Below, one piece after another: positions 1 to 8,121 of a stretch of 35,851 nucleotides of DNA. Numbering within the stretch: the stretch's first letter is position 1; every line of letters begins with the position of its first letter. Location of the stretch: the NCBI GenBank assembly GCA_903826205.1, contig CAIKDP010000009.1:1-35851 (forward strand), read 5' to 3'. The position numbers were made by a program, and so were the translations under genes. Source of the stretch: Akkermansiaceae bacterium (GTDB taxonomy: Bacteria; Verrucomicrobiota; Verrucomicrobiia; Verrucomicrobiales; Akkermansiaceae). The notes below the pieces were generated by a model. That model was not told the origin of the DNA. It saw only the letters and a list, made by a program, of their open reading frames with translations, and did not search any database.

Positions 1-1
1 C

Positions 2-1774
2 CTCAAACTGAAAATGGAAGAAGGCATGTATGCCTGGTCTTGGGGCTATGACAATCTTTTTCTAACTGAATACTATCTGGCCACCAGGGACGACTATGTA
101 CTGCCGGCCATCCGCGAACTCACGGTCAAAATCGCCACCGGTCAGGGCTACACCGGCACCTGGGGCCATGGTATGCGGGTCGCCGGCAATAACGGCACTT
201 TGGGCGGCTACGGCGCCATCAACCAGGCGGGCTTGATCTGTTGGATGTCACTTGTGCTAGGTCAAAAATGCGGGGTGGACGAGCCGCTGGTGCGGACGGC
301 CGTGGACAAGTCCCGCAAGTTCTTCGGCTTCTATGCCGGCAAGGGCTCGATCCCGTATGGCGACCACCCGCCATACTCGCAGCTGCACGACGACAACGGC
401 AAAAGCGCCTCCGCCGCAGTGATCTTCGACTTGTTAGGTGATGCCGCCCCGGCCTCGTTCTTCTCACGGCTGGCCACGGCCGCCTACGGCGAAAAGGAAT
501 ACGGCCACACCGGCAACTATTTCAGCTTTCTGTGGGGCGCGCTCGGTGCCAACCGCGCCGGCGAGCAAGCGGTGGCCGGCTACATGAAGGAACTGCGCTG
601 GTACTACGATCTGGCCCGGCGCTGGGACGGCACCGCGATCTATCAGGGCAAGGCCGGCGAGTCGGCCCGCGGCGGTGCCGAGCACCAATACGGCGGCTGG
701 GACATGACGGGGCTCTTCGTCCTGCACTATGCGCTGCCTCTCAAGCAACTCTATATCACCGGCAAGGATGCCAAGCCGGCGGCCCCCCTGACCGGCAAGG
801 ATTTGCAGGAGGTGCTCGCGTATGGCAAGGGCTTCACCTACGGCCCGGCCGATTTCGCCTACACCTCGATGACCAACGAGGCGTTGCTCACCGCCCTGGG
901 CTCGTGGTCGCCCGTGGTCCGGCAGCGGGCGGCTAAAGCGCTCTCCAAGCGTCCGGACGATATGGTCCCGCAACTCATCCCGCTGTTGGACAACCCCGAC
1001 CTCAATACCCGTTATGGCGCTTGCCTGGCCTTGCAATATCTCGAAGGGCGGGCGACTCCGGCCACCGATGCGCTCATCCGGCTGCTTGACGCCAAGGACA
1101 TGTGGTTGCGCACCCGCGCCGGCTTTGCCCTAACCGGAATCGGCCAGCCGGCGCGCAAGGCCGTGCCCGGGATGTTGCAGCTGGCCCGGACTGTCGACCC
1201 GGACGATTCCCGCGACATGGAGGCGAAGTATTTGGCATTTGCGTTGTTCCGGTCCCGTTACGTGGACAATGTGCCGCGCACCAAGGGGTTGCTGGTGGAT
1301 TCCGTCGATGGAATTGATAGAGAGTTGCTCTATCCGGCCATCAGGCACCTGCTGGCAAGCGACGATGGTTTGACCGGTTATGCCATGCTGTCGATTTTCA
1401 AGACGCTGGGCATCGGGGAGCTCAAGATCCTGTTGCCGGAAATTGTCAAGGTTGCCAACGACACGCCGCCGAGCGGCGAGATGTTTGCCCAGGAAATCCG
1501 CGTCGCCGCCTTCACATTCCTGGCTAACAACAAACTCCCGGAGGGCTTGCCCGCATTCATCGAATACTTCAAGACCCAGAATGGCTGGGGCTGCAAGACC
1601 ACCCGGCTGTTGCCGCTGTTGAAGCACTACGGCGCCGCCGCCCGCCCCATCCTGCCCCAACTCATGGAACTGCAAGCCGCCTGGCAAACCCGTGAGGCCG
1701 CCAAACACGAAACCGGCGAAACCCGCTCCACAATCGCCGCCGATGTCATCCGCTCCATCGAGTCCGCCAAGTAG
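2..1774 (+). CDS. DUF6288-type secreted protein with HEAT repeats (5' end outside window)
   Basis: The reading frame is open from the first bases, so the first ATG at 14 is probably internal and the true start lies to the left. Residues 1-260 (counted from 14) are rich in Trp, Tyr and Gly, with alternating helices like an alpha/alpha toroid (terpenoid-cyclase or glycosidase-like fold). Residues about 290-420 form HEAT-like repeats with alternating Leu/Ala helices and RAAKAL- and GACLAL-type motifs. This layout matches the DUF6288 proteins of Verrucomicrobia and Planctomycetes, which often carry an N-terminal PDZ domain; that part would be off-window. The biochemical role is unknown. It stands first in a plus-strand run of glycosidases, so a role in polysaccharide breakdown is inferred. 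Family call fairly sure, function not. Confidence 0.7.
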   Translation, partial: LKLKMEEGMYAWSWGYDNLFLTEYYLATRDDYVLPAIRELTVKIATGQGYTGTWGHGMRVAGNNGTLGGYGAINQAGLICWMSLVLGQKCGVDEPLVRTAVDKSRKFFGFYAGKGSIPYGDHPPYSQLHDDNGKSASAAVIFDLLGDAAPASFFSRLATAAYGEKEYGHTGNYFSFLWGALGANRAGEQAVAGYMKELRWYYDLARRWDGTAIYQGKAGESARGGAEHQYGGWDMTGLFVLHYALPLKQLYITGKDAKPAAPLTGKDLQEVLAYGKGFTYGPADFAYTSMTNEALLTALGSWSPVVRQRAAKALSKRPDDMVPQLIPLLDNPDLNTRYGACLALQYLEGRATPATDALIRLLDAKDMWLRTRAGFALTGIGQPARKAVPGMLQLARTVDPDDSRDMEAKYLAFALFRSRYVDNVPRTKGLLVDSVDGIDRELLYPAIRHLLASDDGLTGYAMLSIFKTLGIGELKILLPEIVKVANDTPPSGEMFAQEIRVAAFTFLANNKLPEGLPAFIEYFKTQNGWGCKTTRLLPLLKHYGAAARPILPQLMELQAAWQTREAAKHETGETRSTIAADVIRSIESAK

Positions 1775-1780
1775 ATACCA

Positions 1781-1893
1781 CTGAGGACACTGAAGTTCAC
1801 TGAGGACACTGAGGACACTGAGGACACTGAGGACACTGAGGACACTGAGGACACTGAGGACACTGAGGACACTGATGACACTGAGGACACTGA
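1781..1893. repeat. 9-bp tandem repeat array (CTGAGGACA)n
   Basis: The unit CTGAGGACA occurs exactly at 1781, at eight consecutive positions from 1800 to 1863, and at 1881. A diverged 10-bp copy lies at 1790 and a one-base variant at 1872. The array follows the stop codon of the upstream gene by a few bases. Inverted matches lie just beyond: CACTGA at 1888-1893 pairs with TCAGTG at 1908-1913, and CTCAGTGT at 1926-1933 is the complement of a repeat stretch, so the transcript could fold into alternative hairpins. The minus-strand reading (Ser-Val-Ser repeats) is not a believable gene. Confidence 0.95.
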
Positions 1894-2105
1894 TTCTATC
1901 GATATTTTCAGTGGATTCAGGGGTTCTCAGTGTAACCAGTGGTTCTCCTTGGCCCTCATATGTTAGATTCTCTGCGTGTCATTTAAACCAAGGACTGGTC
2001 AGTAAGGTTAAACAAAGTTAAAATCATCCAATGAAGATTCATCCATGGTGCCGTCACCTGCCGGCTCAGGCAGTCCACCCTCATTCACAACCGCTCACGG
2101 CCATC

Positions 2106-4358
2106 ATGAAAATGACAGGTCTTGTGCTGGCGTTGTCGACCCCCATCCTGGCAGCCGACATCACCGGTGAGTTTGCCAAACCACCGCCAAAGTATCGTCC
2201 GACGCCGCTGTATTGGCTGAATGGCAAGATCACCAATGAAGTGATCGACGCCCAATTGACCAGCTTCCGCGACAAGGACGGCTATGGGAGTGTGGCCATC
2301 CTGCCTTTCACCGAATGGCATGAGCCCGAATTCATGGAGAAATACGCCCACCTCCTCGCCAAACTCGACGAGCTGGGCATGTGGGCGATCTTTTGTGACG
2401 ACCAGAACTTCCCCTCGGGAACGGCTGGCGGCGAAATCGGCAAGAACTATCCCGAGTTTTGTTCCCGCCAGATCAACAAGGCCGAACAGGATGAGACCGG
2501 ACCCAAGGACTATCAGGCGGATGTGCCCGCCGGTGCGCTGATGGGCTGCGTGGCGATGAATAACAACGACCATGCCCAGCGGATCGATATCACCCCGGGT
2601 GTGAGCAACGGCAAGCTCTCGTGGAAGATCCCGGCTGGCAATTGGAAAATCATGATGTTTGTCTCGCGCCGGGATCTTGCCATGAATCGGAAAGACCCCA
2701 ATGGCAACCTCGACTATCTCAACCCGGCGGCCGTCGATAAATGGATCAGCCTGACCTACCAACGGTTCTACGATAAGTTTCCCAAGCATTTCGGCACGAC
2801 GATCAAGAGCTCCTTTTACGATGACATCTCGCTCTATCAGGCCAGCCCCGACGTCTGGAACGGCAACGACCGCCGCTGCTGGACGGATGGATACAATGCC
2901 GAGTTTAAGAAGAAATTCGGCATGAGTCCGGTCGAGTTCTATCCGGCGATGTGGTATGACATCGGTCCGGCGACCGCGGCGGCCCGCAGCATGCTCTTCG
3001 GCCTGCGCGCGGAATTGCTCTCCGAGGTTTTTGTGAAGCGGGTCGCCGCGTGGTGCGCGGCGCACAAGATCGATGCCTCCGGCCATCCGGCCGGTGACTA
3101 CGAAGTTTCGCCGATGGGCTTCTCGGGCGACGCGATCAAGTTCTATCAACACGCGCAACGCCCGCTGCTCGACGTGATCGGCGCCTACGGCTCCAAGCGC
3201 GACGGCTACAAACTGTCGGGCTCTGCGGCGTTTCTTTACGACAAGCCGATTCTGCAGTGTGAGACCTACGGCGCTTTCGAGAGCTGGAAGGAAGCGAATT
3301 TCACCCCGGACTTGCTCTATCGCACCGCCATGGAACTTTATGTCCGGGGCATCAACCTGATCATCCCGCACGGCGTGTGGTATGCCCATCCCAATGTGCC
3401 AACGCCACCGGAAATTTCCTGGCGAAACCCGATTGTCGGCCCATCGCTGCCCGATTACAACACGTGGGCCGCGCGCTGCCAGCTCATCCTGCAAGGCGGC
3501 CGCCATGTTGCGGACATCGCGGTGCTCTATCCGATCACGGCGATTTATGCCGATTGTCATTTCGGCAATGAAGGGACGGACCCCGAATACCTCAACGTGG
3601 GCGAGCGGCTGACCCATACCATCCGGCGCGACTTCACCTTCATGCATCCCGAAGTGCTGGATGGAAAATGCACGGTCGATGCGACGAGCCACACGCTCGA
3701 ACTTGAAAACAAAGTGAACTATGAAAAGTACAAAGTCCTGATCCTGCCCGGCAAGCGCGAGCCCGGAGCGATCAATCTGTCGACGCTGCAGAAGGCCAAG
3801 GAGTTTTACGACCATGGCGGCACGGTCATCAGCACCGCCAGACTGCCGGTGAAGTCCGCCGAACTCGGCAAGGACGCGCCAGTCGCGAAACTGGTCCAGG
3901 ACATTTTCGGCCTAGATCCTGGCAAGCCGGGTCACCCTTATACCAAGAACAGCAACGCGGCCGGAGGCAAGGCCTATTTCGTGCCTAACATCGACGAGGG
4001 GCTTGAAGGCACCAGCCGGTTGGCCGCCGTCCTCAATGAAGCCGTGGGTGTATGGGACGTTCGATTCGAAGAAGACATCGCCATCAAGAGCGCCAAGGGC
4101 AAGCTGGCCTATATCCACAAGGTCCGGGACAACGCGGATTATTATTTCTTCGCCAACTCGAGCGACGACAGCATCAACACCTGGGTGCGGCTCAAGGGCA
4201 AGCTGCAACCGCAACTGTGGGACCCGCATACCGGCTCGATCGGTGCCGTGGCTTTTCAAAACCTCAAGCAAGACGGACAGGAGGTTACCCGCGTCCGTCT
4301 CACGCTGGGCGCCAATAAGTCGGTCTTCTTCAGGGCCCCAAGTCCGGCAACAAAATGA
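2106..4358 (+). CDS. Secreted GH106-like (alpha-L-rhamnosidase-type) glycosyl hydrolase
   Basis: The protein has 750 residues from the ATG at 2106. This start is preferred over 2031 because it places a short signal peptide (Lys followed by a hydrophobic stretch ending in LAA) at the N-terminus; 2031 would add 25 polar residues before it. The mature part opens with the pattern of the GH106-like superfamily: a YWLNG motif, a helix, then a VAILPF strand of a TIM barrel. Later segments resemble the glutamine-amidotransferase-like domain seen in these enzymes. An acidic candidate is the Glu in the QCETYG motif. It is shorter than classical GH106 (about 1,000 residues) and lacks a clear C-terminal sugar-binding domain. 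The substrate may be a rhamnose-containing polymer, which is inferred. A decayed PDZ-coding segment follows its stop. Confidence 0.72.
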   Translation: MKMTGLVLALSTPILAADITGEFAKPPPKYRPTPLYWLNGKITNEVIDAQLTSFRDKDGYGSVAILPFTEWHEPEFMEKYAHLLAKLDELGMWAIFCDDQNFPSGTAGGEIGKNYPEFCSRQINKAEQDETGPKDYQADVPAGALMGCVAMNNNDHAQRIDITPGVSNGKLSWKIPAGNWKIMMFVSRRDLAMNRKDPNGNLDYLNPAAVDKWISLTYQRFYDKFPKHFGTTIKSSFYDDISLYQASPDVWNGNDRRCWTDGYNAEFKKKFGMSPVEFYPAMWYDIGPATAAARSMLFGLRAELLSEVFVKRVAAWCAAHKIDASGHPAGDYEVSPMGFSGDAIKFYQHAQRPLLDVIGAYGSKRDGYKLSGSAAFLYDKPILQCETYGAFESWKEANFTPDLLYRTAMELYVRGINLIIPHGVWYAHPNVPTPPEISWRNPIVGPSLPDYNTWAARCQLILQGGRHVADIAVLYPITAIYADCHFGNEGTDPEYLNVGERLTHTIRRDFTFMHPEVLDGKCTVDATSHTLELENKVNYEKYKVLILPGKREPGAINLSTLQKAKEFYDHGGTVISTARLPVKSAELGKDAPVAKLVQDIFGLDPGKPGHPYTKNSNAAGGKAYFVPNIDEGLEGTSRLAAVLNEAVGVWDVRFEEDIAIKSAKGKLAYIHKVRDNADYYFFANSSDDSINTWVRLKGKLQPQLWDPHTGSIGAVAFQNLKQDGQEVTRVRLTLGANKSVFFRAPSPATK

Positions 4359-4540
4359 CAAGGCCTCCAATAGGACGATGTGATCATCTCCTGCAATGAT
4401 CAACCGGTGCGCACCGTGAACGACCTGGAAAAGCACCGCGCCGCAGCCGCCGGCAAGAAGTTGTCGATCACCCTCATCCGCAAACAAAAGCAAATGACCA
4501 TTGCATTACCAGAGGTTCAACAGAACGAAGAGACGATGTG
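4359..4540 (+). pseudogene. Decayed PDZ-domain coding remnant
   Basis: From 4380 the frame reads VIISCNDQPV and continues to LIRKQKQM, ending at TGA 4538-4540. This is the second half of a PDZ domain and closely resembles the PDZ domain inside the downstream fucosidase (DNA identical over GTGATCATCTCCTGCAAT). Upstream, the matching part is broken: an in-frame TAG lies at 4371-4373, and compared with the fucosidase copy about 4 bases are missing between AAGGCC and GACGAT. The preceding hydrolase ends in SPATK, which itself resembles the start of a PDZ loop. The simplest reading is that the hydrolase once carried a C-terminal PDZ domain, lost by frameshift. Confidence 0.7.
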
Positions 4541-4570
4541 AGCACCAAGCCATGGAATAGCCCGAACGGT

Positions 4571-4762
4571 GGGGAGCGCCGGCGTCCCGCCGGCAGGATT
4601 CGGCATCCTGCCGCAATCCATTGCGCCTGTGTGGACAATATGCAAGCCACTCATTCCACGGAAATGCATCGGGTTGCTAACTCCCAGTTCTCTCCACGCG
4701 CTTTCCATCCGCGTGCATTCGGCAGGATGCCGAACGCTGCCGCCAGGATGGCGGCGCTCCCC
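4571..4762. repeat. MITE-like element with 42-bp terminal inverted repeats
   Basis: The segment 4571-4612 and the reverse complement of 4721-4762 match over about 42 bases with a few differences. Each arm also contains its own small hairpins, for example GCCGGC (4578-4583) with GCCGGC (4589-4594), and CGGCAGGAT (4591-4599) with ATCCTGCCG (4605-4613). No transposase is encoded. It sits between the decayed PDZ remnant and the fucosidase start. A spurious minus-strand ORF runs through it. Its structure suggests a non-autonomous mobile repeat or a REP/BIME-type element. Confidence 0.75.
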
Positions 4763-4801
4763 GTCAAATTCCAAATAACGATCCAACCTACCAGACACAA
4801 A

Positions 4802-7174
4802 ATGAAACACATCATCAAGAGTAGCCTATGTCTTGCTATCTGCTTAACCACGCGCACTATTGTCTATGCTGCGGAGCCGACGGCTCCGGCACCGGCCAAA
4901 TACGAGCCGACGGTGGACTCGCTCAAACAGGCGGAGATCCCCGAGTGGTTCATCGACGGCAAGCTCGGCATCTTCATGCATTGGGGGCCGGAGAGCATTC
5001 CCGGCGTGGCCTCCACTTGGTATGCGCGCTGGATGTATGAGGAGGGCAGCGAGGGATATAAGTATCATTGCGCCACCTACGGACATCCCTCGAAGTTCGG
5101 CTACAAGGATCTCTGCAAGCTGTTCAAGGCGGAGAAATTCGACCAGGCCCAGGCCGACCGCTTGGTCAAGCTCTATAAGGCGGGCGGCGCGCGCTATGTG
5201 GTGCCAGTGGCGTCGCACCATGACAACTTCGACATGTGGGATTCCAAATTCCAACCGCGCTGGAATTCGATGGCCACCGCCGGCAAGGATATTTGCGGGA
5301 TGTGGCAAAAGGCCACCGTGGCCAACGGCCTGCATTTCGGCGTGGCCTCGCACGTCGCACGCACCTACCGCTGGCTGCAGACCTCGCACGGGGCCGACAA
5401 GACCGGCCCGTTGGCGGGCGTGGCGTATGACGGCCAGGACCCGGCATTCCAGGACCTCTATGGCGTGCCATGGAAGAGCAGCGATCCGGGATACGAAGGA
5501 CCGCAGGATGTCGGCCCGCCTGAGTTCGAGCAGAACTTCGAGGACCGCATGAAGGACCTGATAGATCGCTATCATCCCGACCTCTACTACACCGACGGCG
5601 GCCCGCCCTTCAAGGACAAGGGCTACAAGATCGTCTCCCATCTCTACAACCAAAGCCTCCAGGAACATGCCGGCAAATTGCAGGCCGTGGCCAACTTCAA
5701 GGGCGGCTGTGCCATCGGTGCCGAAAACTTCGAATTCGAATTTCCCGCCACCCTGCAGAAGAATTTCTGGCAGACCGACAAAACCACGGGTGGTGAGTGG
5801 TATTGGCTGCGCGACCGCCGCAAGGATTACAAGAAGGGCTTTGAAATTATCCATACCCTGATCGATGTGGTTAGCAAAAACGGCAACCTACTGCTGAATG
5901 TCCCTCTAACCGGTGAAGGCGAGCTGGAAGAGGAAGTGATCTCCATGTTCAAGGATATGGAACATGACTTCAACCTGATCGGCGAAGCCATCTTCTCCAC
6001 CCGCACCTGGGAGGCGTTCGGCGAGGGTTATAAAAACTTCAGCGGCATTTCCAGCGGCTCGGCCGCCGATATCCGCTTCACCCGCAACAAGGCGAACACC
6101 ATCCTCTATGTCACGACGCTCGGCTGGCCCGGCGACGCCGCGGTGGTCAAAATCAAGACCATGGCCAAATCCCGCATCGACCTGAAGAGTTTGCAAAGCG
6201 CGATGATGTTAGGATCCCCGGACAAGCTCAAATTCACCCAGGACGGCGAGTCACTCCAGATCTCATTGCCGCCCAAGGCGCCCTATCCGTGCAGCGCCTA
6301 TTCGCTCAAGCTGACCTTCTCCGGGCAGATTCCCGCGCTGATGCCTGCGGCCAGGTTGCTGTGGCAGGCGCAGGCCCGTGAGATTGCCGGCGCCAAAGAG
6401 CGCGCCGCCTACGGACTGACTGCCGACGGCGGCATTCTGTTACTCGACGTGCCCGCCGGCAGTGATGCCGCCAAGGCCGGCTTGAGAAAGGACGACGTGA
6501 TCATCTCCTGCAATGGCAAGGCGGTGAACGCGAGCACTGACATCACCGCCATGGCCGATCAGGCCGCCGGCGGCAAGTTGGCTCTAACCATCAATCGGCA
6601 GCAGAAGATGCTGCCGATTGATCTGACCCATTACACTTACGTGACAAGAGAGAACCTGTGGAAGCCCGAGTTCAAGACGGTCCCGCTCAGTGATGCATCG
6701 GCGGTATTGCCGGCAAAAGCATCTGTGGGTGGAGCGGCGTTGACCATAGGTGCTGTTGGGCTTCTGGTGGATGGAAAAATCGAGTGCAACCGCGGGCCGA
6801 CCTTTGCCAGCGGGGTTGACACCGGCAAGCTCAGGTTCGATCTGGGTGCAGTCAAAAGCATCGCCCGGGTCAATACCTACGCGTCCGGCAATACGCATGC
6901 CAGGCAGTCGTTCACTCTCTACGGCAGCACTTCCACCACGGACCCGGGTTGGAACGTCGCCGACACCCAGGTTTTCACACCGGTCATCACGGTGGATGAC
7001 CGTGGTGAGCGGACCGAACATGAGGCCACCAGCATCCGCCGCAGCGCGGACCAACCGCTGGGAGCCTACCGCTGGCTGGTCTGGGCGGCCACCCCCACCA
7101 TGGGTGAGATCGGCGGCCAGAACACGACGTTCGAGGAAATGCAGGTCATCCCGGCAAAGGGGGCGGCTAAGTGA
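4802..7174 (+). CDS. Secreted GH29 alpha-L-fucosidase with PDZ and discoidin-like domains
   Basis: The protein has 790 residues from ATG 4802; the longer frame from 4538 only reads through the repeat element. A signal peptide ends near VYAAEP. The GH29 catalytic domain spans about residues 30-520: an FMHWGP motif, a conserved SHHDNFDMW segment, and YYTDGG, whose Asp265 is the likely nucleophile. Residues about 538-610 form a PDZ domain with the GSDAAKAG and DDVIISCNGK motifs. Residues about 630-785 look like an F5/8 (discoidin) carbohydrate-binding domain. GH29 enzymes release L-fucose by a retaining mechanism. The fused PDZ is unusual and may tether the enzyme to a partner or substrate at the cell surface (inference). 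The stop overlaps the possible GTG start (7171) of the next, broken ORF. Confidence 0.85.
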   Translation: MKHIIKSSLCLAICLTTRTIVYAAEPTAPAPAKYEPTVDSLKQAEIPEWFIDGKLGIFMHWGPESIPGVASTWYARWMYEEGSEGYKYHCATYGHPSKFGYKDLCKLFKAEKFDQAQADRLVKLYKAGGARYVVPVASHHDNFDMWDSKFQPRWNSMATAGKDICGMWQKATVANGLHFGVASHVARTYRWLQTSHGADKTGPLAGVAYDGQDPAFQDLYGVPWKSSDPGYEGPQDVGPPEFEQNFEDRMKDLIDRYHPDLYYTDGGPPFKDKGYKIVSHLYNQSLQEHAGKLQAVANFKGGCAIGAENFEFEFPATLQKNFWQTDKTTGGEWYWLRDRRKDYKKGFEIIHTLIDVVSKNGNLLLNVPLTGEGELEEEVISMFKDMEHDFNLIGEAIFSTRTWEAFGEGYKNFSGISSGSAADIRFTRNKANTILYVTTLGWPGDAAVVKIKTMAKSRIDLKSLQSAMMLGSPDKLKFTQDGESLQISLPPKAPYPCSAYSLKLTFSGQIPALMPAARLLWQAQAREIAGAKERAAYGLTADGGILLLDVPAGSDAAKAGLRKDDVIISCNGKAVNASTDITAMADQAAGGKLALTINRQQKMLPIDLTHYTYVTRENLWKPEFKTVPLSDASAVLPAKASVGGAALTIGAVGLLVDGKIECNRGPTFASGVDTGKLRFDLGAVKSIARVNTYASGNTHARQSFTLYGSTSTTDPGWNVADTQVFTPVITVDDRGERTEHEATSIRRSADQPLGAYRWLVWAATPTMGEIGGQNTTFEEMQVIPAKGAAK

Positions 7175-7194
7175 GCCATACCTCCGATACGATT

Positions 7195-7482
7195 ATGAAA
7201 ACACGATCGGTTATATTAATGTGGATCCTTGCGATATCCTGCACTGCGCTGACGACCAATGCCTGGGAGCTCGATTTCGGTACCAATCTTACTGGGTGGA
7301 TGCAACTGCGTTTGCCGAAGCTGGAAGCCGGTCAGCAGGTGACGATTCGTTTCGCCGACAAACGTTTAGCGTCAGCGAAGGAGGAGGTCACCCCAGCGCT
7401 TGCGATGCTGGTCGGCTGGCGGGGATGGAACCCTGATGACCTGTGGAGTTTTGGTTTTCTCCAGAAACACGAGGTCGAGTGA
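7195..7482 (+). pseudogene. Truncated GH78-type alpha-L-rhamnosidase N-terminus
   Basis: From ATG 7195 there is a signal peptide (MKTRSVILMW, cleavage near TNA) and then the N-terminal sandwich-domain motif of GH78 rhamnosidases: ELDFGTNLTGWMQL, followed by an Ala-Gly-Gln-x-Val-Thr-Ile-Arg-Phe-Ala-Asp-Lys strand. Homology to that domain stops near 7370-7384, where several hundred catalytic residues would be expected. The remaining ~30 codons to the stop at 7482 do not fit the family and overlap a minus-strand ORF. An open frame from GTG 7171 overlaps the fucosidase stop, suggesting an original operon fucosidase-rhamnosidase. It is a remnant created by a deletion or insertion. Confidence 0.65.
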
Positions 7483-7566
7483 TGGCGGGACCTGGCCGGT
7501 GGCGATTTCCATCAGGAGCTGATACCATCGGGAAAGAGGTGCGCGCTCTGCCGTCCGTGCCTTCAT
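7372..7566 (-). pseudogene. Possible C-terminal gene fragment, unknown family
   Basis: This minus-strand frame of 64 codons has a protein-like composition (a Trp-Tyr-Gln-Leu-Leu helix, then a VFLEKTK segment) and stops exactly where the GH78 homology on the other strand breaks off. It could be the 3' end of a gene carried in by whatever truncated the rhamnosidase. I do not recognise the family, and it may be chance. Confidence 0.25.
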
Positions 7567-7765
7567 CAGACAAACTGGCCTCGAACTGTGGCCGGATTTC
7601 GGGGAGGGGTTAGCCGGGCATCGTTTTGTACCGTTTTGTATCGTTTTTGACCCTCATTTGGGTGCCATTTCGCGCACCCAGGCGCACTTCCTAGCAACTC
7701 ACCGGTTTCCGGTGGTGGCCTCTAAACCCTTGTATTTCAAGGAAAAACAGCCATCTAGCAGCGCC
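7483..7765. other. Gene-free stretch with three 10-bp direct repeats beside a tRNA
   Basis: No convincing gene is seen. Three near-identical 10-mers stand in tandem: TCGTTTTGTA at 7621, CCGTTTTGTA at 7631 and TCGTTTTTGA at 7641. A perfect hairpin CACCGG-TTT-CCGGTG lies at 7700-7714. The location between a truncated gene and the 3' end of a tRNA-Gly fits a former integration site, which is inference. Confidence 0.5.
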
Positions 7766-7836
7766 TACGGGTGATGGGAATCGAACCCACGCCTCAAGCT
7801 TGGGAAGCTCACGTTCTACCATTGAACTACACCCGC
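7766..7836 (-). tRNA. tRNA-Gly (anticodon CCC)
   Basis: On the minus strand the 7-bp acceptor stem GCGGGTG pairs with CACCCGT (one G-T pair). The D arm and the T arm (GGGTTCGATTCCC core) are canonical. The anticodon loop TTCCCAA, closed by TGAGC/GCTTG, gives anticodon CCC. The encoded part is 71 nt with discriminator A; CCA is not encoded. It lies divergently to a second tRNA-Gly 175 bp away. Confidence 0.93.
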
Positions 7837-8011
7837 GTTGCTGCCGACGCCCAAGGCAATACGGGGAATGAAGAAATGACAACCCTAAAGTTGTTACCGA
7901 CAATGGGTGCCATGAACGCCGGTTTTGATTTTCCCCTTGGGGGAAGATGAAAAAAAACAAAAAAAGCCTTGCGATGGGTACCTGTAAAGTCTTTGCTTCC
8001 CTCCAGAAGAC

Positions 8012-8085
8012 GCGGGCATAGCTTAGTGGTAAAGCCCTAGCCTTCCAAGCTAGACATGCGGGTTCGATTCCCGCTGCCCGCTCCA
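8012..8085 (+). tRNA. tRNA-Gly (anticodon TCC)
   Basis: The acceptor stem GCGGGCA pairs with TGCCCGC. The anticodon stem CTAGC/GCTAG closes the loop CTTCCAA, giving anticodon TCC. The T arm is canonical and CCA is encoded at 8083-8085, for 74 nt in total. The next gene begins 36 bp downstream. Confidence 0.96.
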
Positions 8086-8121
8086 TTTACTGGAAATACC
8101 TCTGAAAACCAAAGTCTACCC

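Noticed and set aside
1627-1890. Ser-Val-Ser repeat protein on the minus strand
   Set aside because: It is only the translation of the 9-bp tandem repeat joined to antisense of the upstream gene; it has no other coding signs.
1781-1893. CRISPR array
   Set aside because: The repeats are 9 bp and directly adjacent, with no spacers, and no cas gene is present.
2085-3815. Long minus-strand ORF (576 codons) opposite the GH106-like gene
   Set aside because: It is a shadow of GC-rich codons on the other strand: it has no recognisable domain, while the plus strand has a signal peptide and family motifs.
4517-4810. Minus-strand 97-codon ORF
   Set aside because: It runs through the inverted-repeat element from end to end, so it is most likely a by-product of that repeat and not a gene.
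7931-7945. Hairpin TTCCCC-TT/GGGGGAA as a terminator
   Set aside because: On the plus strand it is followed by A runs, and on the minus strand it is not followed by a T run, so it does not fit an intrinsic terminator for either tRNA.
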